Below, piece after piece: positions 56,066-64,000 of a stretch of DNA of 64,000 nucleotides (positions within the stretch are counted from its first letter, which is position 1; each line of letters opens with the position of its first letter). Made by a program: the position numbers and the translations under genes. The DNA comes from Sesamum alatum (lineage: Eukaryota; Streptophyta; Magnoliopsida; Lamiales; Pedaliaceae). The notes beneath the pieces were generated by a model that saw only the letters and a program-made list of their open reading frames with translations, was not told where the DNA came from and did not search any database. Where the stretch lies: contig JACGWO010000010.1 in assembly GCA_034509735.1 (NCBI GenBank), forward strand, positions 17,869,193 to 17,933,192. The letters run 5' to 3'.

Positions 56066-58174
56066 GTTGAAGAGTTGAGAGAGGGAGAATAGATTGGAGA
56101 GAAATATTAGGTTTGAGTGCTTTGGGTCTAAATGGGTAAAGTCGGGTCTATTATCCGACCCAAACCCAATCATTTTAATTTGATGGGTCTGGGTTTGGGC
56201 CTGAACCTGTAATAAAAGTGTGGGTCTGGGTTCGGGTCTGGGCCTCTGATAAAAGTATGGATCTAGGTTTGGGTCTGGGCCCGTTATAATGGGTCTAGGC
56301 CTCGGTAATTTTGACCCATTGACAGGCCTAAGCACACAAGTCAACCTTGCCCATGCCTTCATTAATCAATCACTGCAGTCAAGCTTAGTCAATCATCGAC
56401 TTCCCAATATAACTAGTGGTAAAAAATTCATGCTCCATTCGAGCACATTTTCCGCCACATTCATCCTAAGGATGAACCTACCACTTATCCTTAACCAAGT
56501 TCAATGATGATGGTTCTTTGGTCTTTCACTTGGACCAGACTTGATTAATTCAATCATTGAATTAATCAAAGTCCAACAAGGTCCATAGGTCCTTTTAATT
56601 AATCCAATTGATCAAAAGCTAGCAAGTGGCCTAAAGACTTTATTTGATCCAATTAACTAAAACTACCCCATGTCTATCAATTAATTATTCCAATTAATAA
56701 ATTGAGCTAAGCCCAATTAAATTAATCCAATTAATTTAAAAGGCTAAGTTCAAGTTTAATTGATCTAATTAATTAAATCTTAGGCAATCCATCAAATAGA
56801 TCATCCCACACATAAATGATTCGGGAATTACTTTAATCTAATTAAATTAATTCACTTCTTTCGGAGTTAATTCCAAATTAATTTCATCACTTCCACAGTG
56901 ATTTGTGTCTAACTCTTTTATGTTCTGCCTAAGCTATTCTTTGGTTTGTGTCCAACATAATTGATTAATTAAATGAAATTCAATTAATTATTTTTTATTA
57001 ATCATTAAACATAAATGTCCGTCACCGTGGGGTGGTTGTCTTGCGACGATCCATGACCCTAGAGACTAAGTGAATGTTCGCGTGAACACTTAGGCTCCTG
57101 AGTTCAAAGGGGTACGATCCTTCCATCGACCGTCTTCTAGCATTATTCTGGGGCATGGAATTAGGTGTTGATTCCCATCCTGTACCAGACAACTATGTTT
57201 CATACTCAAGACGTGTTCAGTTTAGTGATCGACATAGAGAACCATTCCCAACTTAACCAATCGCTTTGGCCAAAACCTTAAAGAGCCAAAACCATCTCAG
57301 AGCACATATGAGACATTCTGTCAAAGTACTGACAGGGGACAGATTCTCTCTTGGAATCTACAGTCCTCACTGCATACTCCGACTGCACTGGACAAGGGTT
57401 GTAATGAGCATATCAAGGACACAGTCATCTCTCTTCCAAGATACAACCTTCATGTGCCCACGACTGACATGATTCTTCAAGTCCGATGACTAATTTCGTA
57501 CTACTAGAATTGGGAATTCCAGTCATACCGACCAAGCTTCTAAGGCTTCCATATGACGATTTTCGTGAGTCAGTTCAGTTAGCTCCTTGTCAACTAACCC
57601 ACTAAAATTGCATAGATGACTTATCTCTATCGTCGATGAAATACGGTACCCATCCAATGAATGAAATACTTAGTGCAAATCTTTGTAGGACTCCCGATGC
57701 CCAATCTCGAGGTCCTTAACTTGGAACATTTCAGATCACCCTCAAAAATTGGTTTCATAGCTGTCATCTAATGTGCAAGCCAACTACATGGATTATCCAA
57801 TTGGTCAGTGGACATTTATTGTGATGTTAAAACATCGTTTAACGTAACCAGTAAGTAAAACAAACACATTATGTCAAGGATGAATATTTACTCTATTCAT
57901 CAAGATAATTTTACTTTAATAAATATTGTTGAATAGTTCACAAAACCGCCAACCGATTGACTTTCTGGTCACCCATTCTAAAAGTGTTGTCACTAAGTTG
58001 CCACTATACATGTGTCACTAATTACATATAGTGATAAATTTGTGGCTAATTCCTATCAATAATAATTTTCGTAATGGTAAGATAAAAATTGTTGCTCCTT
58101 AATATATATTTTCAGTGATAATTTTAAAATTGTCACTTGATATTTTTGTCACTAAGATCATATTTCTTGTAGTG

Positions 58175-59117
58175 ACTAAAAAGATATTTCTTTCGCTCCA
58201 ATCTAATGATAGGTCGGACTTTATTAGATATTATAATTGTAAAAAATAAGGTTTTTCTAAATTAGTCATCCGAGACCGGGAGGGTGTTTGGATGAACTTA
58301 TAATAAGCTCGATAAAGCATTTTATAAGATATACAAAGTGTTGGATACATTTTTTAAAAGAAGAGTCTGTCCGATCCTAAAACAAAATATGAAGAGCTAT
58401 ACGATCTTTTTGAAAAAAGAAAATAAAAAGAGTTCTTAACTTACTCTAATGTTATAAAATCAAAAAGTCACTTGGTTTTAATCATATTATATTATAATAT
58501 TGTCATTGCTAACATTTTGTAATCTCCATCATATTATTTTATCCAAACACTTCAAGAACTTATCATTAAAATAAGATTCAATATTTTATGAACTCTAAAA
58601 ATATCTTCTGAAATGTATGAACTTATAAGATTTTTTTAAATGTATTCAGCCATCTGGAACCCTACTCAAATATTTGAGCCATGTCATCTTTAATCGTTGT
58701 TGAACAATCTCATCATTTAAAAGTTTAAACTGTTAGAGGAAAAACTCATCTAATATTTAATATCTTAATAATCTCATTACTTCTTTTTTTTTTTTTTGCA
58801 AATAAGTCCTAGGAATTTGACAATATACTGCAGTCTCCACAAATGCGTGGAATTTTGATGTTTTAAAGGCATAAATGATTCCATTTGTTGACTAAATTAA
58901 CCTTGGTATTATGGATCAGAATTATTAGCATTTAAATGGACAGGTTTTGTAGATACTGAAAACACCCACAACAGGAAATATCTTGTAGTTATAGGGTAAG
59001 CATAGGGCTATCCTGTAACAAATCAAATTTATTAGTAATACTACGTACAGTTTCCTTTTGCTTATATTTTCAAATTTTTTAAAGTGCCAAACCAGAGGAA
59101 ACATAGGAAAAGGTCAT

Positions 59118-59165
<48 letters not shown>

Positions 59166-60419
59166 GAAATTAGATAATTTACAAATCATATCTTATGGGA
59201 TGGGGAAAAATACAATTTTTTATCTATAAGTACAGGGAGTGACATTTTTGGCCCACTTGAAATTTATTTTGACAATAAAGTACAATAGTTCTGCCAAAAA
59301 ATTGACATATTGAGGACATTAGTCGTAGAAAATTGCCTATTTGGTCGAAAAAATCATGTGGATGCCATGTGGCGGCTACAAATTGGGGATATTTTTCGTC
59401 TAAATTGGAAGTTTTCGGTCAACAATGTACTCAATGTGTAATTTTTTTTAGTCTAAGTTATTGATGTTTAGTGCCAAACTAAATTCAAACTGGATGCAAA
59501 GTGCTACCCTTCATATTTACAGGATAAATATTGTGATTTTTTCCTTTTTAGGTTCTATAATTATAGGGATTGACATTTTTTTATTGTTAATCTTTTTAGG
59601 TTCTGATATTATAGGGGTTGGCATTTTTGTGCTGTGAAATAGGAATTTGCAATTAAGGACACTGATTTAAAAAAACATGCACACATTTAGAGAAAATTTC
59701 GTTGAAAATCGTACAACTTGTTGCAAAGCATTTTTTTGTTTGGGATTGGACTTTTTTATTAAAAAGAAGTATGATGTGGCCTTTGAAAAATTCAGAGTGG
59801 GACAATTTCACGATTTGTCAACTTGGATACCATATATGATGAAGTACCTCCATCTTGAAAATTTAGAAATTAGAAGTCCATGTTAGCATGCTTACCCGAA
59901 AAAATTTAAAATTTTCAAGTCAAAAATTATTTTCCTGCTAATTGTTCTAACAAAATTTATCCTCAATGTGCCATTTTTTTGTAATTAGTGTCCTAAGTTG
60001 CCAATGCATACCTTCACAAGACAAAAAATGTAACTCTCGGATATGGAAGATATTTCTTATGGGCCTACATCCACTTCTGGGCCCAAAGCAACCTAAAATT
60101 CTTTATAGGGCGATTAGCCCAACTCCAGACACTCCAGTCATACCATAGCAAGGTTCATTTGGCTGAAAAATTATTAGTAAATAAACTATGTCAAGACAAA
60201 TTATGTTAGGGTAAAAAAAGAATAGGGACACTTGTCAACAATATTTCAATATTTATGTACTTATCTGCACCCTAGGATAAAAAGAGCAGATCACAATCTT
60301 GTCAAAGTTTTCTTTTTCATCTTCTTCCTCCTAACTTTTTGGAGTTGCCTTCCCTACTCAAATTGGGAAGAACTAATAGTTATAACCTCAAAGAAGCCAT
60401 ATTTACCCTGACTTAACGT
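58175..60419. other. AT-rich intergenic DNA
   Basis: A (GA)n tract lies at 59121-59163. Around 59215-59630 a phrase with TATAGGGATTGACATTTTT-like sequence recurs three times in direct orientation. A frame at 59677-59886 has no recognisable motif. No gene supported. Confidence 0.5.
59121..59163. repeat. (GA)n microsatellite
   Basis: Uninterrupted GA dinucleotides. Confidence 0.97.
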
Positions 60420-61366
60420 ATGTCGGAACTCCATACTTTCATGGAGCAAAGACATGATTCTCTTATTTCCGCAGTCATAAACCTCCAACAACAAATATTC
60501 AACCTTCGTCTCATCTTTTGTGGTGTCCCCACTTACCGCTTATCAGCTTACTTGTGACACCCCCTCCGTAACCCAATAAGATAAAATGTAATTAGGGAGG
60601 GGGTGTCACATTGCTCCTCCATTCGGCGCCCCAACCACCTCCTGTTCCTTCATTACAACTATGACTCCCCCCCAAGCTAGTTAAGCTTTCGAAACTACAC
60701 ATGCAGCCTTTTGACGATGCAAATCCAATTGATTCTTACTATCTAATTCGTCTAAACAAACACCTCAATATGATTTCTTTTCATATGAAAGGAGATGCTC
60801 TCAATTGCTATGAATGTATACAAACCGACAACTTTCATGTTGGAATGCATTCGTCTACCCACTTGAACTGCGTTTTCGTCCATCTACTTACGATAACCAT
60901 CGAGCGGCCCTGTTTAAGCTCAGTCAGCATGGTTCCATGGCAGTTTACCAAGCTGATTTTGAATGCCTCTGCAATAATGAGTTGGGCTTATTAGCGAAGT
61001 CGATTCTTTTTTATCTCTAGTCTCTACAATGAAATCCAAGGGGAACTATCCATCTTTCACCCATCCTCATTAGTCAAGTAATCGGCTTAGCTAAGCTGTT
61101 TGAAGCTAAGCTCAATGAATCTCGCCTACCGTCACTTGGTGTCTCTCAACCAGTTGGTGTCTTGTGGCGGCCTACCATATTTCCTACTTATGCTTCGAAA
61201 ACTCCCTTTTTGCTCCGTTGTTTATCCCCAACCGAATGCAAGAGCGTCGCGCCCAATGTCTTTGTTTCAATTGTGATGACAAGTTTGCTCTAGACTGTTG
61301 CTGCGAAGCTAAGAAACTTTTGTCTTTGTTTGTTGATGACAACGAACCACTAGAACCCCTTATTAG
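60420..61366 (+). pseudogene. Ty3/gypsy Gag remnant
   Basis: Frames in order read MQPFDDANPIDSYY, FHMKGDALNCYE, LELRFRPSTYDNHRAALFKL and YQADFECLCNN, the retrotransposon Gag core, then CFNCDDKFALDCCCEAKKL, a zinc knuckle whose histidine is lost. It resembles the Gag knuckle at about 27530 (CFNCDDKFGPGHIC), so it is from a related gypsy element. Nothing downstream is left: an LTR of the A/C family begins at 61367, inside the sequence after the knuckle. Confidence 0.82.
60553..60610. repeat. 58-bp near-perfect palindrome inside gypsy gag
   Basis: Arms TGTGACACCCCCTCCGTAA (60553-60571) and its complement (ending TGTCACA at 60610) differ at one position, with a loop of about 20 bases. The ends look like LTR termini (TGTGACA...TGTCACA). 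It interrupts the Gag reading frame. Confidence 0.85.
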
Positions 61367-62551
61367 TGTAGGTGACCAGAAACCTAATTAGTTGGTTGTT
61401 TTGTAATCTACTATTAATAATCTTATTTGATGTAAAGTTAAATATCATGAATATATTTTATTCTTTAGCCAACTTTGTGCTGTTATATTATATGCTATTA
61501 CTGGATTTCACGGATGAAGCCAACAGACTAGTTAAATCAATAAAGTTGGGTCACGCATTTGATGATAACTGTGAAACTAACTTCCGAGGGTTGGTCTGAA
61601 ATATTCCAAGTCGAGAATCCTCAAGAATGGGCATTGAGGAGTTCTGTAGAGACTTGCACTAAGTGATACATTCATGTGATGAGTGTCGAGTTTCCTCGAC
61701 GACAGACATGTGGCATCTATGCACTTTAGTGGGTGTTTGACAAGTGGGTTGTCAAGTTCATTGAATAGATCCGCAGGAGTTGTCATATGGAAATCTATGT
61801 GGCAACTCCTAGAACTCCTAACTGTGATAGTATGGGAATTAGTCCTCTGACCTTTGGAGCCAGAGTAGCCTTGTGTATGGGATGAGTGTATCTTGGTCCT
61901 GGCTGATGTGACTGCAGTTTTGCGTGATTACCAAAAGTCCTGCACCAATGCATTCAGAACATGCATGGAGGTTGGTGCATTCTAAGAAGGAATCCATCGC
62001 TCATCATGTCATGAGATGATTGCGATCTCCTATGTCCTCTAGATTATATATTACTCGATAAATTTGTGGCCATAGTTGGTAACCAAATAGAAATATTATT
62101 TTTCATGTTGATTAATGAGAAACACAATCAAAAGTGGATATATAGTTATCGAAGTCAAGTACGGGAATCAATTTAGAATTTCGTGCCCTAGAATTTGATT
62201 GGAAGATAGCTTGATGGAAGGACCATATATGTACGATACACATATTAAAAGGTTCACACCAATTTCACCTATTTGAGATACAAGCCCAAGTCTAGCTGAA
62301 GGCGGGCCGAAAAGGGCTACATACAGATATCAACAATATTATGGGAAATTAATTGGAGAAGTAATTTTGGATGAGAATTAATTATTGAATTCATTCCAGA
62401 AGAAAGAGAGGATTAATTTCAATGAGTTTAAATTTATCATTTGAATAATTAGATTATTCAACTAAGGTCCTACGTGATAGGAAGACCAAAATGTTAATAT
62501 ATTAGATTAATTAAATATTTGTGTTTTGAGACTAATTATTTAGATTATTTA
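61367..62551 (+). mobile_element. Truncated LTR of the A/C copia family
   Basis: It starts TGTAGGTGACCAGAAACC, equivalent to TGTTAGAATAGGTGACC with 6 bases lost, and parallels 27930-29100: GAGTGTCGAGTTTC, TTTAGTGGG and GCCCAAGTCTAGCTGA words in order. The conserved core is deleted between CACCTA and ACAAGCCC. The 3' part is cut at 62551 by an opposed LTR. Confidence 0.8.
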
Positions 62552-64000
62552 TGAAGGACAAGCGGATCCGCCCGGGAGCGCGAGCGGAAGCGAGAAAAGG
62601 CGAGAAAAGTGCGTAAATTTAAATAAAATTCAAAATACGCGAATCCCAAGGGGTGTACCCTTGGGTGCTCAACCGAGCGTTCGATGTAGGATGTGTAAAT
62701 ATTAAAACATATATTTAAACACATAGGGCATAGATATATAAATGGAATCAATCAAAGCGTAATAAACCGTTACCTTTGATTGTTTAGCGTATGCTCCTGG
62801 CTACTAGCGTTGTTCCTTCTCCGGAATGCTCACGAAATCCAAATGTATGGATTTTCCAAAGGTGATCCACACCACACCGGAAGAAACACGCGTTCTTCTT
62901 GCTAGAAAAGAACGGGTTTAGGAAGGAATCGGTTTAAGAGAAGAACACTATGAATTAGTGTTCTCTTAAACTTACTTTGTTCTTCTTCTTGATTCAAAAT
63001 CAAGTGAAGAACACAAGTGTAAGAGAGGGAGGGAGCACGAAAATTGAGAGAGAGGAGAGGATTTTTGTCTTCTCTTTTTCCTAGAAAAAGATGAATAATG
63101 AATCACTTCTGCTAGGTGTTGTATATTCTAATATATATATACATAATTAATGTGATTATTGGAATGTGTCTAGGTTCATCCAAGGATGTCTAGATTCATT
63201 CCAATCAATCACCATCAATTCTTCAATCAAGCCTACCAAAATTTATGGTATGATCAAATCATACCAAAAGGGAAGAGCTTGATTGGAGTTGATTTGTCTC
63301 TTTCCAAAAGAGACAAGTCAACATACCACCTAGCATGAAACATGGCTGATTTTGCTTCCTCCAAGGGAGCATGTCGGCCATATTTAATTAAGGGAAGAAG
63401 TCCAACTTCTTCCTATTCCAAATTAGGAATTATTTCTCCTCTCGGGTATAATTTAACCCTTTAGGTTCACCCTCAGCTAGACTTGGGCCCGTGTCCCACA
63501 AGGGCCCGTTACCATGGGTGGCCGTCTAGCAACGGTCCATGGCACTAGAGACTAGGTGAATTGGCGTGAACATTTAGGCGCCGATTCCGTACGGGTACGA
63601 TCCTTCCGTCTACCGTCTCCCGGCCTTAGTCTAGGGTATGGAATTGGGCGTCGGTTCCCATTCCTTGACTAGGCATCTATGCTTAATACTCGAGACCACG
63701 TATGCTTCATTGCGTCGACACAGGAAACCATTCCCTGTTCGACCAACCACTGTGGCCACAGCTTCAAACAGCATGAACGTGTCTCCGAGTGCATAGGAGA
63801 TACCTCTGTCACATACTGACAGGGGACGGATCCTCTTCTTGGAATCCACCGTCCTCGCTACACATTCTGACTGCACTGGACAAGGCTTATAATGATCATC
63901 TTACAGAATGATCACCTCTCGCCAGATCCAAGATACAGCCGTCCTGTGCACGTGACTGCCATGATTCCTCAAGTCTGAGGATTACTCCCGTACTATCGGA
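62552..64000 (-). mobile_element. LTR of the A/C copia family, runs off the window
   Basis: On the plus strand it starts TGAAGGACAAGCGGATCC, the complement of an LTR 3' end. It contains the hairpin at 62645-62665 and the conserved core (complement) at 63505-63560, and stops at the window edge before the TGTTAGAATAGG end. The primer site would lie to its left but is absent: the neighbour is another LTR, so this is a solo LTR or the 3' LTR of an element lying to the right. Confidence 0.82.
62645..62665 (-). other. LTR hairpin, right-edge copy
   Basis: In the sense of the LTR: CCCAAGGG, loop TACAC, CCCTTGGG; 8 perfect pairs. Compare TTCAAAGGG (element A) and CTCAAGGG (solo LTR). Confidence 0.75.

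Larger units (their letters stand above)
55015..56330. mobile_element. hAT-like non-autonomous transposon, 1316 bp
   Basis: The ends TAGGCCTGTC and GACAGGCCTA are inverted, followed inside by repeated GGGTCTGGG / CCCAGACCC words. Flanking octamers GGCACACT and AGCACACA match at 6 of 8. The partner LTR shows the empty site AGAGCACACAAGTCAACC at about 48583, so the 8-bp duplication and the insertion are confirmed by comparison. No transposase; the interior holds an AT tandem array and a GC-rich minisatellite. Confidence 0.85.
48003..57983 (-). mobile_element. Ty1/copia LTR retrotransposon C, same family as A
   Basis: On the minus strand, LTRs at 54376-57983 (5') and 48003-51149 (3') are recognisable by TGTTAGAATAGG-type starts (CCTATTCTAACA on the plus strand at 51149; mutated to CATTCTAAAA at 57983). 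Primer site at 54363-54374 and a purine tract (complement of 51150-51160) fix the internal region. After subtracting one inserted DNA transposon from each LTR, both LTRs are about 2.29 kb. Target duplication not visible; the left end is decayed. Confidence 0.9.
54376..57983 (-). repeat. LTR of element C (its 5' LTR), with a hAT-like insertion
   Basis: Plus-strand start TGAAAGGAAATGG, interrupted at 55015-56330. Conserved core (complement) at 57019-57073. A decayed form of the family hairpin lies at about 54447-54470. Confidence 0.88.
47747..58174. mobile_element. CACTACAAG-ended transposon remnant, split by copia element C
   Basis: CACTACAAGAAAAG at 47747 is inverted relative to TTTCTTGTAGTG ending at 58174. 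Both arms (47747-48002 and 57984-58174) are dense in GTGACAA / TTGTCACTA motifs, like 18629-23065. Without element C it would be about 450 bp and non-coding. Flanks GGT and ACT do not match, so the 3-bp duplication of CACTA elements is not confirmed. Confidence 0.55.

Noticed and set aside
55663..56362. Proline-rich protein of up to 208 residues on the minus strand
   Set aside because: Translation of a minisatellite inside a transposon; no domain and different frames give similar low-complexity peptides.
48003..57983. 5-bp target duplication of element C
   Set aside because: TACAT and GTGTT do not match; the left LTR end is too diverged to place exactly.
59677..59886. 69-codon frame in intergenic DNA
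   Set aside because: No recognisable domain, AT-rich context and no neighbouring exon signals.

Overview
This is 64 kb of plant nuclear DNA, most likely from a eudicot: LTR retrotransposons primed by initiator-tRNA-Met, L1-type LINEs with a DUF4283-like ORF1 and a C-terminal RNase H, a MuDR-type element and several MITEs, in an AT-rich background. The species cannot be named from the sequence. I see no host gene, tRNA or rRNA. Every recognisable coding stretch is a transposon protein, and nearly all are broken by stops and frameshifts. The window reads as old, gene-poor heterochromatin built by repeated nested insertion.

Layout. 1-4835: an LTR element with no coding capacity (5' LTR cut by the window edge), inserted in a LINE (4836-6070, +) that meets a second LINE (about 6063-8650, -). 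9201-9403: a foldback MITE. 9948-18549: Ty1/copia element B on the - strand, bounded by a perfect 5-bp target duplication, with a foreign integrase fragment inserted in antisense. 18629-23065: a CACTACAAG-ended element carrying a MITE and a 3.2-kb Mutator-like deletion derivative (9-bp duplication). 23561-39918: a small Ty3/gypsy chromovirus (-) split in its gag by the 11-kb copia element A (27930-39018, +), whose 3' LTR contains a related solo LTR. 40083-41454: a second copy of the MITE and a 5'-truncated LINE with a long target duplication. 41700-45000: Helitron-like units ending in CTAG and a TIR element. 45146-47740: the 3' half of a LINE (-). 47747-58174: a CACTACAAG-ended element holding copia element C (-); each LTR of C carries its own DNA-transposon insertion. 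60420-61366: a gypsy gag remnant. 61367-64000: two opposed LTR copies of the A/C family, the second running off the window.

How it fits together. Copia A, copia C, the solo LTR and the two LTRs at the right edge belong to one LTR superfamily (start TGTTAGAATAGGTGACC). Comparing its copies gives natural empty sites that date the nested insertions. It also exposes two conserved non-coding features inside the LTR: a short hairpin whose stem changes in a compensatory way, and a core of about 55 bp shared by six copies. These, with a GC-rich block between primer site and gag, are the best candidates for undescribed function. No immune, metabolic or regulatory host system is visible.
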